From assembly GCF_018687715.1 (NCBI RefSeq), contig NC_056761.1, positions 17,126,001-17,190,000 of the forward strand: a stretch of 64,000 bases of DNA, in the 5' to 3' direction. A model generated the notes under the pieces. That model did no database searches. It had not been told where the DNA came from and worked only from the letters and a program-made list of their open reading frames with translations. This DNA is from Carya illinoinensis (Eukaryota > Streptophyta > Magnoliopsida > Fagales > Juglandaceae). The translations under genes and the position numbers were made by a program. Position 1 is the first letter of the stretch. Each line of letters begins with the position of its first letter. Shown piece by piece: positions 1 through 11,084 of this stretch.

Positions 1-1900
1 GATCTCCTCGTCTCAAGTCACGTGAACTGTTAAAAAACCCAATTGAGGTGCCATTCACCAAAGTGGAGAATCTCAGTGTCGAAATGCAATGCTTGATCCA
101 CATACACTTCTCTCCAAAACCATATCTCCCAAGTACAAACTAACATGGTCATATGCCTTTTCCATCTACAATTTGATCAATATTCCAAATTCATCTGATC
201 TAATTCTGCTATCCAACATTCATTAGTAATCAAGACCGAGTCAAGAATTTGTCTCCCCCTCACCAAGGCATTTTGAGATTTTGAGATAATTTTAGCCAAC
301 ACCACACTCATGCAATTAGCTAGCACCTTAGAGATAATCTTGTATACCCCATTTACCAAACTAATAGGCTGAAAATCCCGCATCTCCACAGCCCCCACCT
401 TTTTAGGAATTAGTGCAATAAAAGTAGCACTGAAACCTTTCTCGAATTTCATAAATGAATAAAATTCTAGAAAAACTTTCATAATATCTTCCCTCACTAT
501 ATCTCAACAAGCTTGGAAGAAAGCCATTGAAAAACCATCTAGGACCGAAGCCTTATCCCTTGCCATTCCTCTAACCACATCAAGAACTTCATCATCTTCA
601 AAAGCTCTCTCTAGCCATTCTGCACTTTCAATGGAATAAAAAAAAAAAAGTCCATCATGCTTGTGTCTCCACAAATATTCTTCCCTGAACAACTTCTCAT
701 AGAAATTGACAATATGTTCCTTGATGGCCTATTGATCTGATAGGAAATTATAACCGTCATGAAGTACCTCAACAACATTATTTCTTCAATGAGAGTTTGC
801 CATTCAGTGAAAAATTTTTGTACACTTGTCACCTTCCTTCAACCAAAGGACCCGAGATTTTTGGCTCCAATAAATTTCCTCCATTAAAGTGATCTTCAAT
901 AATTCAGCCACTACCTCTTTTTTTCTCTCCAATTCCTCATTGGATATGTCCCCCAACAGCTCGCTATCCACCAAACTCTTCAACTGTTGCAGCAAAAGCT
1001 TCCTCTCGTTTTCCATGATCCGAAACTCCTCCACATTCCATTTCTTCAAATCTTGTTTTAATGCTTTGAGTTTACTAGCCAAAACAAAGCTCGGAGTACC
1101 TGAAAAGGAGTGCGATGACCACCACGACCTCACCCTATCCACAAAACCCTCTTCCTCCAACCACATATTTTCAAATTTAAAATACCTATGACCTCTAATT
1201 ATGCCCCCACAATCCAACATAATGGGATAATGGTCAGAACACATTCTCAGTAATCTCTTCTGGCTCAAATCAGGAAAACAAGCTTCCCAACAAGCTGAAA
1301 CCAGAAATCTGTTTAGCCTCGACCATGCCCTTCCATTGGACCACGTAAAATCCCCACCCGCCATCTGTAAATCAATCAAATCTGGCTTAAAAATCAGATC
1401 TGAAAAAATAGTCATAGCATGAGAGAAATGAGTATCCCCCACACGCTTGTTAGGAAACCGTGTAATGTTGAAATCCCCTCCAAAACACCAAGGAACATCC
1501 CAACAGCAGCTAACACCCGCCATTTCATCCAATAAAATTCTCCTACTATTATCCACATTATGGCCATAAACCCCTGCAAACACCCATTCAAATCCATCAT
1601 CTACACTTTAAAACAAGCCACAAAAAATTCTCCCACATATTAATCTATCAGCTCCACTACCCTCCTATCCCACCTAACAATAATGCCATCCGAGGCCCCA
1701 TTCCAAACTAAATCAACCTACCCCATACAATGACAACTCCACAAACTGTTGACAATTGTTTGATTAACAAATTTCAGCTTGGTTTCTTGGAAACATATAA
1801 CATCAGCCCTCCACTTCTGGACCAAATTCTTCATCTGAAGATGTTTTCTATAATCGATAAGCCCCTGAACATTCCATGAAATAATATTTGGTTTCATTGA
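1..1900 (-). pseudogene. LINE ORF2 (endonuclease + reverse transcriptase), disrupted
   Basis: The endonuclease start reads IISWNVQGL near 1890, then a FQETK motif; GGDFNITRF (about 1480) and SDHYPIMLD (about 1230) are the usual GDFN and SDH endonuclease motifs. The RT fingers follow at 497-177 with ALIPKK, DFQPISLV and KVLANCM, typical of plant LINE RT (usually IPK, DFRPISL, KVLANRL). Between 177 and 1, pieces such as AYDHV and IGFFNSSR appear in shifting frames and continue the RT palm. Several stops and frameshifts rule out a working protein. The family normally has about 1,300 residues; here only the first 40-50% is in view. Confidence 0.8.
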
Positions 1901-1963
1901 TAACTATTGGCAACCCTCTCCTTGCCTTCAGCTCTAAAGGCACTTCCTCCCCTGGCATTATAA

Positions 1964-3760
1964 TTAATGGAGCACAACAATCTTTTCAATTCCCTCCTTT
2001 TTTGAAGCGGATCTGGGCAAAGATGGCTGACCAGCCTCAATTGCTATAAGAAGTGCTCTAAATTGTTCCTCAAAACCGTCACAAGAAATTCCCACGTAGT
2101 CCTTGATTTCATCCACTTTCCACAATACCAAATCAAAGGATTTAGTAGGCCATTCAATTTCAGGAGGGATAGAACACAATGGATCAGATCAGCATCCATT
2201 TCATTGTCTGAATCCATCAACTCCCCTAACTCTCTTGCCTCAGAATCTTCCCTACCACCATGAACCATCTGCAAATCTAAGTTATTGAACTAGGTACAAG
2301 GGACCCCAAAATCATACTCCTTGATGGGCCCATAATCGTTAACTCTCATCTCCACTTCACCAACTACATCCTCCACATCCACTCCCTCTGGCGCCTGCTC
2401 AGTACCCCATAGCATAACTGTGAAGAAGAAAGTAACTGCACTGAGCCTTCTCAACCCTTCTCGTGATGTGAAACTCCCTTAAAAACCTCGTGAGCAGAGG
2501 AAGAAAACTCCCTCTGCTTCACAGGAGTGAGATTCACCACCTGAGTACCCTTAGAAGAGTCATCAATTCGACCCCTTATGTGATGAAGATGCATCCATCT
2601 AAGCCGTCGAAGATCTTATTTGAGGCTCCACACTAGTTAGATTCTTAGATCTATGTAAATGGAAATTTGTCATTGGAGAACTTGTCGTCGGAAGACCTCT
2701 CGGAGTTTCGCTTGCCACTGTCAACCCTGTTTGTGACATCGAAGCACCCGTTGGAGCCGCCGAACCTTGGGCTGAGCCTCAACTCTTATCGAGCTTTTAG
2801 GACTCTGATTCCCATGAAATGGCTTAGTCCTCCATTGAACAGGCTTGTTTATTGGGCCTCTAGCCAGCCCATCTCCCTTAGTAACGTTAGAAGCCCTAGG
2901 TCCATTTTGCATCCCCATCATTCACCACTTCATCGTTCACAGATGTTTGGCCTAGGCCCATAAGCAAGCCCACCCCCATCAACTTTCTTCAACAATGAAT
3001 CAAACCTCTCGTTCCATCGAAACAATTATGCCCTTATGTGCCAAAGAGACCCTTCAACTTCTCCAAAATTTTATAGCGCCACAGAAGGCCAACCATCCGA
3101 CCCACCATCAAGCCGATTTCTCCGCAGAGCAGCATTCATATCATCCTTTCTTTTACTAACATCCAACCTTGGCTCATCCTTCCTAATATTGCCATTTCCA
3201 ATATCCTGGTGAGAATTAAAAACCTCATACACTAGATTCATCGATGCCGACAGGTAAGAAGCTTCACGAGGAGGGATATCTCCTTTGAATGATGTATCCG
3301 AAATCACCTTTTTAACTCTGGAATCTCAAACAACACCACCATTGTTTGGATCAACTCTGTTTTCAGCAACAGAGACAGAGGGCTTAGAGTCAACCATCTC
3401 TCTCATTATCCTCGCAAAACCTGCCCAACCACACCCTTTCCTCCCTTCTGGAATCACAACGATACCATTCCTCGTACCATTGCCAAACTCAATCAACTTC
3501 ACAAACCTACCATACGCATTTTGACACCTTTGAACTCAAAAAACTCTATTTCCCTCCCTTCTAGTCTGATAAGATTCCATTTTACCTGATGGCCTCAAAC
3601 AATCCTCCACCACCTCTGCCATCCAAGCAACCATACCTCCACTGAGATAAAGGGACATTGACAACATCCTGCTCATCTCAGTAATACAGAAAAAGGTGCC
3701 ACCTTTCCTACTAAACACGAACCTCTTAGCTTCTATCCAAAAACTATGATCCATCTTCAT
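1964..3760 (-). pseudogene. LINE ORF1-like nucleic-acid-binding protein, disrupted
   Basis: Short open segments follow one another on the minus strand just upstream of ORF2 (3760-3536, 3307-3071, 2921-2721, 2274-1964). The first contains WIEAKRFVFSRKGG and the following MVAWMAEVVEDCLR. I associate this pattern with the N-terminal part of an uncharacterised plant retroelement ORF1 group, but that is from memory. Later segments are polar and low in conservation, as expected for ORF1 linkers. I see no zinc knuckle. The placement directly before an endonuclease ORF is the main support. Confidence 0.55.
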
Positions 3761-3770
3761 CTAACTAAAG

Positions 3771-4328
3771 ATATAACCAAAAGAAAGAAAAGAAATCAAA
3801 ACAGAGAAACAAAGAAAGATTAAGGAATATCCCCGGCGAGAAGCACCAGAAATGGAAGACAAAAGGTCATGCCAAGAGAGAGAGAGGGGGGGGCGAGAGA
3901 GATTTTCAAAACATATCCCTTAATTTCCAAAACTTATGCATGTTGGCCTAATTTAATAGTTAATTTTTTTGCATGATATATTTTTCCTATATATATAGTA
4001 TTAAAAAAGTTATACAAACGTAATTTAAGATAAAAAGAAAAGGGTTATCAACGTATGCACAACGTTAGGGTGAATAGCAAATGAGAGTAAAGGAAGATTG
4101 AATAGACTCAATGAAGGATTGAGAAAAGCATTGAGTTTTGAAAACCATTTTTTTATGGCTTTTAAACCTTTGTAGGGTCAAACTTTGAACTTAAAGAAAA
4201 ATTTCAGAACTTTTAAGATTAAGGCTAAAATTTGATTTTTAGCAAAAACTTGAATACATGTAATTTTTAGACCTTGGAATAAAGCTATGGGTTATTATAA
4301 ATTTTTTAGGATGAGAGGGTTATATATT
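3771..4328. other. Intergenic, no gene seen
   Basis: AT-rich sequence with a GA/G-rich stretch at about 3880-3905. No convincing coding region or repeat termini. Confidence 0.6.
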
Positions 4329-4343
4329 ATTCACCAAGGACTA

Positions 4344-4578
4344 ACCCCTAGTGGTTGGCTCAAGTTCTAAAGGTCTTGGTCTCGGTGGTATGCTTCCTCC
4401 AAGGTCTAAGGTAAGAATCCTCTTGGATGCAAACAATTTCTAAGGGCCATAGGACAGTGATTTTCCCTTGAATTACCCAAGGTGAACTTGCGGGAAACTC
4501 CTTGCCGAGTGCCTGTACACCCTCGGGATTAGTTGGGATGCTATTCTCAAACACCCGGTGCCAAAAAAAAAAAAAACT
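4344..4578 (+). mobile_element. tRNA-derived SINE with target-site duplication
   Basis: A short retroposon of about 235 bp. Its head carries pol III-like boxes: an A-box-like GGCTCAAGTTCTAAAGG near 4354 and a degenerate B-box-like stretch (GGTAAGAATCC) near 4400. The body ends in CCCGGTGCC followed by a run of A (4563-4576). It is flanked by near-perfect 15-bp direct repeats, ATTCACCAAGGACTA at 4329-4343 and ATTCACCAAAGACTA at 4579-4593 (one mismatch), as expected from LINE-driven insertion. It resembles the widespread plant SINE type with a GGATTAGT..CCCGGTGCC tail. It has no coding capacity. Confidence 0.9.
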
Positions 4579-4618
4579 ATTCACCAAAGACTATATAACG
4601 AAGGGTTATTAGAGTGGT

Positions 4619-5016
4619 CAATGGCAGAGGGTACAAGGTACAAGGACTTAGAGAAGTTTGTGTTTGATTTCAAGAGCAACAAGAGAAGAGGTTGGAAGAT
4701 CACTAGAAGTCCTTGGATGACTTATCAAGAAGATGAACCTCATGTTGGAGACCTTGAATGGTGGACATCTCCCTTCATGGAATTTTCACGCTAGGACACC
4801 TGAGGACATGATGCATGCCAGAGAGTTCTGGAACTTTGGGTGGGATGCAATTCTGTGAAGGGAGATGTCCCATTCAAGGTCTCCAACATGGGATCCATTT
4901 TCTTTGATAAGTCATCCAAGGACTTCTAGTGATCTTCCACCCTCTTCTCTTGTTGGTCTTGATCTTGCTTCAAACCCAGCACTAACTTCTCTAAGTCCTT
5001 GTACCCTCTGCCATTG
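4619..5016. repeat. Inverted repeat of a gag-like fragment (hairpin)
   Basis: The left arm (about 4619-4777) and right arm (about 4856-5016) are imperfect reverse complements around a spacer of about 80 bp. Both arms begin, at their outer ends, with the reading CAATGGCAGAGGGTACAAGG. The left arm translates forwards as MAEGTRYKDLEKFV; the right arm translates in reverse as GYKDLEKLVLGLKQDQD, followed by KSLDDLSKKMDPMLETLN. This looks like the N-terminus of a Ty3/gypsy-type gag polyprotein, but the family call is from memory. A transcript through it would fold into a long double-stranded stem. Confidence 0.75.
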
Positions 5017-5725
5017 TTTTCCTTATCAACCTACACAAAGCTCCAAAACCGACTGCTCTGATGCCTCTTTATTATGGTCTCTGATTACATCAAGAAAAAA
5101 GGTTGGAATGAAAATAAGCAAGAATCCCCTATTTTTCGAGGACATCAGCACCTCCAATTTCAGCATTCAGTCTTCATTCATCATGGAAAATATCCAGAAC
5201 ATGCCTCCGGTTATTATCATCATTCTCCTCTTAACTTACTTTACTGGAATTGTTGAACGGATACCAGAAATAAAGGCTAATTACAATTGAAGCTAAAGAA
5301 ATTCTTAAATTTTTCTTACAGGCGACTACCGGGGGGGGGTCTTAGCCCCACCTCCCTCAGCGACTGCTCATCTGGTTTCATGCAGCATTGACATTGGTTA
5401 TTCTGTGAAATGATTATTATGTATACACAACATTGACAATACCGTTTTCTAAACTAAATCTTTTCATAATTGTAACAGCCTTTTAAACAATATATTATAA
5501 TCTTCTTAATTGCAATAACTTTTTTGCTTTTGAAGTAATTTGGATTATTCCTCTCTCATCCCTCCTGATGTACTATTACTGCCAGCTAAGCTAAAAATTA
5601 TGTTGATCTTTTAGTCCGTATCTTGATTTCTGCATTTAGTTTCGAACTTTGTTACGGTTGGCCCATCAGAAAAGAGAGGGAGGGAGAAATAGAGTTTTCT
5701 CTCCTAAGCTTCTGTTCTTTTCCAG
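5017..5725. other. Intergenic, no gene seen
   Basis: Contains open stretches (5074-5290) that I do not recognise and a short C/G run near 5330. The missing upstream exons of the following WD40 gene were looked for here and not found. Confidence 0.5.
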
Positions 5726-6318
5726 GTAAAACTATATGATCACCGTCTAATCCGGAGAGGAGCTGTGCAATCTTATGAAGGGCATGTTAATTCCCATACT
5801 CGTTTACAGCTTGCAGTTGATGCATCTGAGAAATTTTTTATGTCAGGTACTGAGTGTAAGCTATTTAACTAGTGATCAGTGTTTCTGAAATTTGAGCTTG
5901 TATCTGACCTTAACTTCATTTTAGGTGGAGAGGACTGCAATTTACGGCTTTGGAGTATCAAGTCTGGTGAATTGCTCTTTGAGAATAAGTTCTCTAATAC
6001 CGTCCCTTCAGCTGTGTGCTGGCGTAGAGCTGAAAGTATTTGGATTTCTTCTTAGTTCTCATTCGATTAATATTATAATTTTCTCTCTCACTTTATAGTG
6101 GATATAGAGATTTAACAGGAGTTAATGCTTTTAAGTTCTTTTACATGTATAAATTTTCCCATTTATTGACATAGTTGTATTGAATTCCTGCATGTGTAGG
6201 ATTGGTAGGAGTTCAAGACGAGAGGCAAAGCTATAAAGAGTATCCATATCAGCAGGGCCATGGTTTGGAGGCATGGCTTGGATCTCGTGAAGGACTGTTT
6301 TACATGAATTGGTCATGA
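5726..6318 (+). pseudogene. DCAF4-like WD40 protein, last three exons only
   Basis: Three exons join in frame with proper splice sites. Exon A is 5726-5846 (acceptor TTCCAG, donor GTACTG), exon B is 5925-6035 (acceptor TTTTAG, donor GTATTT), and exon C is 6200-6318 (acceptor GTGTAG), ending at TGA. The joined product includes VKLYDHRLIRRGAVQSYEGH, then GGEDCNLRLWSIKSGELLFE, then CWRRAERLVGVQDERQ, and ends LGSREGLFYMNWS. These are WD repeats; the motif order fits the C-terminal end of plant WD40 proteins related to DCAF4, a substrate receptor of CUL4-DDB1 ubiquitin ligases. Roughly the first three quarters of such a protein is absent; upstream are a LINE, a SINE and a gag hairpin. Within these exons there is no stop or frameshift. 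It is either a duplicated fragment or a gene whose front lies beyond inserted elements; the former is more likely. Confidence 0.75.
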
Positions 6319-8662
6319 ATTTGTAGTGAAGAACCAATATCAGTGCTGAAGTCTTTAATTGGTGGTGAGATTTTGGTTCTGAAAAGCACTTCCCCTCAAG
6401 TATGCGAAGCACTACATTGCCTGTGATATGGATGAGAGCAATGACGATACTAACAGCAAACAGGGCCTTGGTGAGTGGAATCACTAGGAGATGCCATGAA
6501 TGTAGGCAAGTTGAAAGAATAATGATCTTGGACCAATTCAACTTGAGTTGTTCTTGTAAGGGCTGCATAATTTTTGTTTGGAGCATGGAACAACGTCGTT
6601 TTGACAAACAGTTAGATCTTCTTCAAGCTCTTGCCAAAAAGCAGACCTAGAACTGGCAGACCTGCCCATCTGTGACTGTCGGCTCTTTTTTGTAGTGAAG
6701 AGTCCAATCACTATAAAACTAGGCGGAGGATCAACGGAGAATTTAAAGAACACGTGACTTTTTTCCCAATGCTTCTCTTCAAACTCAAGCACACTTCAAT
6801 TAGTTGATGATTACGTTGCCTATGTAATGAAGACCACCCGCTTGTGGTTTTGAATGGTTCTTATTGTTTGGCTCAACAACTGCTTTAATTCATGATTGTT
6901 CTAAAAGCTGCAACTATCAATACGAAAACAATAATGAAGTCTTCTTGAAACCCTTGTACTTACGACAGTCAACCCTTTGAAGGGTTGTTCTTATCCATCG
7001 CCAATGCATGGAACCATCACAAAGGGAGAATCATGGGGTGCATGTTATTATATTGTGATCGTTCGAAGTTTTACTGTAACAAATGATTTATAGCAATCCA
7101 ACTTGTTTAATCAGAGGGCATGGTGGCCTGAGAATTTCATCTTTAACAGCTGTCAAGTACCGTGGAAAGGATTGGCAATGTAGCTGGGCATGCATGCATG
7201 CCCATTATTCTGATAGCATGCATATATCCGAGTAAAGAAATTAGATATAGCCTCAAAGTTTCTGCAGTAGCAGCTCCCCTAACTAGCTAGGAAAGACATT
7301 TTTTGCTCGGCTTAAGCTTCCTACATATCGTTAATTGTTCTCTTCTTCACGTAAACATGATTTGACGTGTACTGAATACGACCTGATTTGACCCAAAGCG
7401 TACTACAGTCCACATCTACTGTACTTGTCTCTCGCATGCAGAATGCGATGGCAATCACTAATCACCAGTTCACTTTTTGGTATAGAAAAGCTTTGCATAC
7501 ACATCACTTTTGAATCGCTTGTTATCAAGAGGGCTACATCGACAATCAGTTCTTTCGATCCCTTTCTGGATGATTAGATTGACGGATGGTGTTTAATTTC
7601 TTTGAATCTGATTAGAGTACTACTTCTCCTGTGATTACAGTTAACAGTAGTCATGTCACGATTGGGGCAGAAAAATGTTTTAACTATAAATTAATTAAAA
7701 AATATAAATTTAATATTAAAATAATTTTATACGATAAATTAAATTATAAAATTATTTTTATTATAAAAATTTATACCATGTGTACTTTTATATAAATTAG
7801 TTTGAAGTGGCTCAAATTCAAAAGCGAAGACAGAATGATTCTTTAATTGCCAAAAGCAAACCACCTAAACTCCTCTATCTGGACATTTAGAACCGAGAGA
7901 AAGAAAGAAAAAGGTAAGAATGCCATATATCAAAGTTTTACGTGTCTCTGTCTTGACTTAAGCTAGCATGCTTTCCGGAAAGCTAGCTTTTTGTGACGAG
8001 ATGCAGTAAGAGGCGGACGACGGATTGATTATCTTGAATAAAGTAACGTTAGATATAATTTTAAAATATAAACAATAACAATAGAAGGGGCATAAAATCC
8101 TACCATAGTAAATTTGATTATTTACGTTTGAATTCTGTTACATACAAATAAAGTTACGTACTAATCTGCATATCAATTCTGATTTATTTATATTCAAAAT
8201 TTAAATTAGTACTGTTTTTAACAAAATTTATTTTTTGACCAATCACATTAAATTAATATATATATTAGTGTATAGTTGTGCTTGCAACTAGATTTTTCCT
8301 TTACGTTTTACACATTTTTTTTAGAACAATTAAGACTTATTATTAAAATATAGATTTTTTTGGATTTTTAGATTTTTCCATTTCGTAAAAAATATACAAA
8401 ATTTATACATTCTAATACTGTACAAATCATTTCTCTTAAAAACATTCTCTCATTTTTTAAGGCACATAGGATCAATTAATTTCATGTTTTTGTAATAAAT
8501 AAAATGTAAAACAAACTAGAAAAGCCAAGGCGAAAATGCTAAAATGTTATTTATTGAAATCTTTACAATGACTTTTTGATATGGCCAGAAAATGCTTGGG
8601 GGATCGAGCTTAATGGTGCCCACAAAATGGTAGGTAGTGTGTTTATTTTAGTAGTCAAACTG
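6319..8662. other. Intergenic, no gene seen
   Basis: The first part may be 3' UTR of the WD40 fragment. A very AT-rich, MITE-like block lies at about 7670-7800 and AT-rich sequence continues to 8560. No coding region could be supported on either strand. Confidence 0.55.
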
Positions 8663-9039
8663 TAGGCCTGTGATCCCACTCCATCCCTTCCGACTTCGGA
8701 GTCCAAAATTCATTTCGATTCCAACTCTGAATAGAATTGGAGCTCAACTTTTGGAATGGAATTCTGATTGGAGGTTGAATTTTCGATTTCTGATTGGAAC
8801 TCTAACTTATCATTATCTATTCTTCATCAATCATCAGCAATTATGATAGGGTTCACAATTAAATCTGTAAAATCATAAAAAGAATAAATTAAATAGATTT
8901 ATGAAATCATAAAAAGAATTAAATAATCATTGAAATACTTAAATAGTTATTGTAATAAACTTAATAATAAAAAATAAGGTTATCTAATTCAAGCCTATAG
9001 CTCTCAGAATCAATGTCAATGCTATCTAGTCTAAGGGAT

Positions 9040-11009
9040 GTATTATTGATTCAATTCTGTGTGCAAACGATGGTCTCTATTGTTGACGATGACAATGAAC
9101 TCCAAAAAGCATCCAACACTCGATCTCCAATGTTAAATGCCGACTCAGATGCAACCGTAGTAATAGAAATGGTTAGCACATCTTGGGCAATACAGGAAAA
9201 GATTGGATATTTGGCAAAATTAGCCTTCCACCAAGTTAATATTTGAATACAGCAACCGTGTGAGGAACCCGTTGCAGATGAAGGTTGGCCACCATTACTG
9301 TAGTGGTTGTATAAGTCATTGAGATTAGTTTTAAGCACTCTAATAAACGACCCAGCCTTCAATGCCCCAAGGATAGAATTTATCCAAAATTCTATTATAG
9401 CCAACTTGACTCGGGGGTCAAGGATCACAGCCACAAATAGTAATCTATTTATCTTATCAACTTGCGTCCAATATTTACCCCAATATTTATTATATTTGGT
9501 CTACATCATCTGAGCCATACCAAATAACAGTCCACTAGGGTTATCACAACCTTCTTGCAAGTGGTAGCGTAGCATCCAAACCTCACTGAACCACAAGTTT
9601 GCAATCGTCTAGATCCGCATAGTAAGGTCATAAAAAATCTATAAAAATGTGACAAAATACCCCACACTCGTCCAATCATGTGTGTCTGGCGGACCGAACC
9701 TCTTTTCTACAGGTTCCAGCAAAGCATACTTAAGGCCATCATCCTTTCAAACACTTTTGGGTACTTCTATGTCACATTCAACATCATGTATGTAAAGTTC
9801 CATCGAGTCGAAAAGTCCAAGCACAACGTCCCAAAACATGAAATCCCAAGCTATTCTGCTATTGCCCTAAACTTTTTGAACCTTTAGGGGAAGCCCTCAC
9901 ATACCGCATGATATTGCAGACTTTATTAATGGAATCGTCAACCTCTTTTAACCCCTCAGTAACAATCAGGTTAATTATATAAGCACAACATCGAATATGG
10001 ATAAACTCGTGGCAATAAATGACATCATCTCTCGCCCTTCTATTCTGCTTGAACAATTCAATTGCAGTATTATTGGCACTGGCATTGTCAACTGTAATGC
10101 ATAAAACTTTCTAAATTCCCCAATCCTTCAAATAATCATCAATCTCTGTCCTAATCGATGCATACCCTTATGATTAACGATTTCTTTGAATCCAATAATC
10201 TGTTTTTTCAAATTTCATTCATTATCAGTGTAGTATGATGTGATACACATGTAGGAAATGTTATGTACGGACGTCCATGTGTTAGTCATAAATGACACTC
10301 TCTGACCAATGGTGATAAACATCTTTTTCATCTCAACCTTGTTTTTTAAATGTTTTTTCATACAATATCGCATCACTATATACCGTGATAACAATAGAAA
10401 TCGTGGCTCAAGTAGCTTGATAAATTTTTGGAACCCTCTTTTGTCGACTGTAGTAAAAGGCATATCATCTGCAATTATCATCTCTGCAGGCGCATCCTTC
10501 AACATCTCACTGTATTGAGGGATGACCATTTTTCTAAGTTGTGTACCATTAGTCATAGCAGAAGTTTTGTAACTAAACTTAGTCTGATTTTTGGCCACCA
10601 ATCCCTTTGCTATCTTATATCTCTAGCAACTATTAAGATGTGATATCAAACAAGTGGTGCTTTATTTTTTTGAATGACATATAACGTGTGAACCACAATG
10701 ATTACAACTTGCCTGCGATTCCTTGGGATTACTGTCAATTTTGGTGAAATGTTCTTATCTCCATGACCTTTTCTTATTTGATCGTGGTGGCCTAGCAAAT
10801 GGAGGTGGTACATCCGGCTTGTCCCCAATAGCCATCTCATTAAATGCATCTTCATTTTCTATGTCTACTAGGAGTGGAAATTGAGTACTTGCACATGAAG
10901 TATTTGCACACGAAGTTTGTGCTCTGGAAGTGGGTACAGATCTCGGTGCTTGGGAAGTAATTGTGAGATCCTAATTTAATTCTAGAGTCCCACTATGTGA
11001 AGTAGCCAT
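9040..11009 (-). pseudogene. hAT transposase (BED finger + dimerisation domain), broken
   Basis: The reading starts with MATSHSGTLELN at 11009 and soon meets a stop. A BED-type zinc finger follows near 10,700: CNHCGSHVICHSKK then CLISHLNSC. The core includes GFQKFIKLLEPRF and SFMTNTWTSVHNISYMCITS (10,601-10,215) and HIRCCAYIINLIVTEGLKEV (10,056-9,859). The C-terminal dimerisation domain is at 9434-9051: WWKANFAKYPIFSCIAQDVL then TTVASESAFNIGDRVLD. The order matches RICESLEEPER/DAYSLEEPER-like plant hAT transposases (about 650-700 residues). Multiple stops and frame changes make it non-functional. Its best-kept part is the dimerisation domain. Confidence 0.85.
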
Positions 11010-11020
11010 ATCTAGAATAT

Positions 11021-11021
<1 letters not shown>

Positions 11022-11084
<63 letters not shown>
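11022..11084. repeat. (AC)n then (AT)n microsatellite
   Basis: About 26 uninterrupted AC units (11022-11074) run directly into a short AT repeat. It sits immediately upstream (minus strand) of the hAT transposase start. Confidence 0.95.

Larger units (their letters stand above)
1..3770 (-). mobile_element. L1-type LINE, decayed, cut by the window edge
   Basis: Read on the minus strand, the segment gives the order of a plant non-LTR retrotransposon: an ORF1-like region (about 3760-1960), an endonuclease (about 1895-800), then reverse transcriptase (about 500 to base 1). Every part is broken by stops and frame changes, so it is a dead copy. The 3' half (later RT, RNase H, poly-A) lies beyond base 1, so length and target-site duplication cannot be judged. 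A purine-rich tract near 3880-3905 may belong to the 5' UTR. The family differs from the intact LINE at 55.7-61.4 kb. Confidence 0.85.

Noticed and set aside
6131..6607. 158-codon minus-strand frame
   Set aside because: It overlaps the last exon and 3' UTR of the plus-strand WD40 fragment, whose splice sites and protein match are much stronger.
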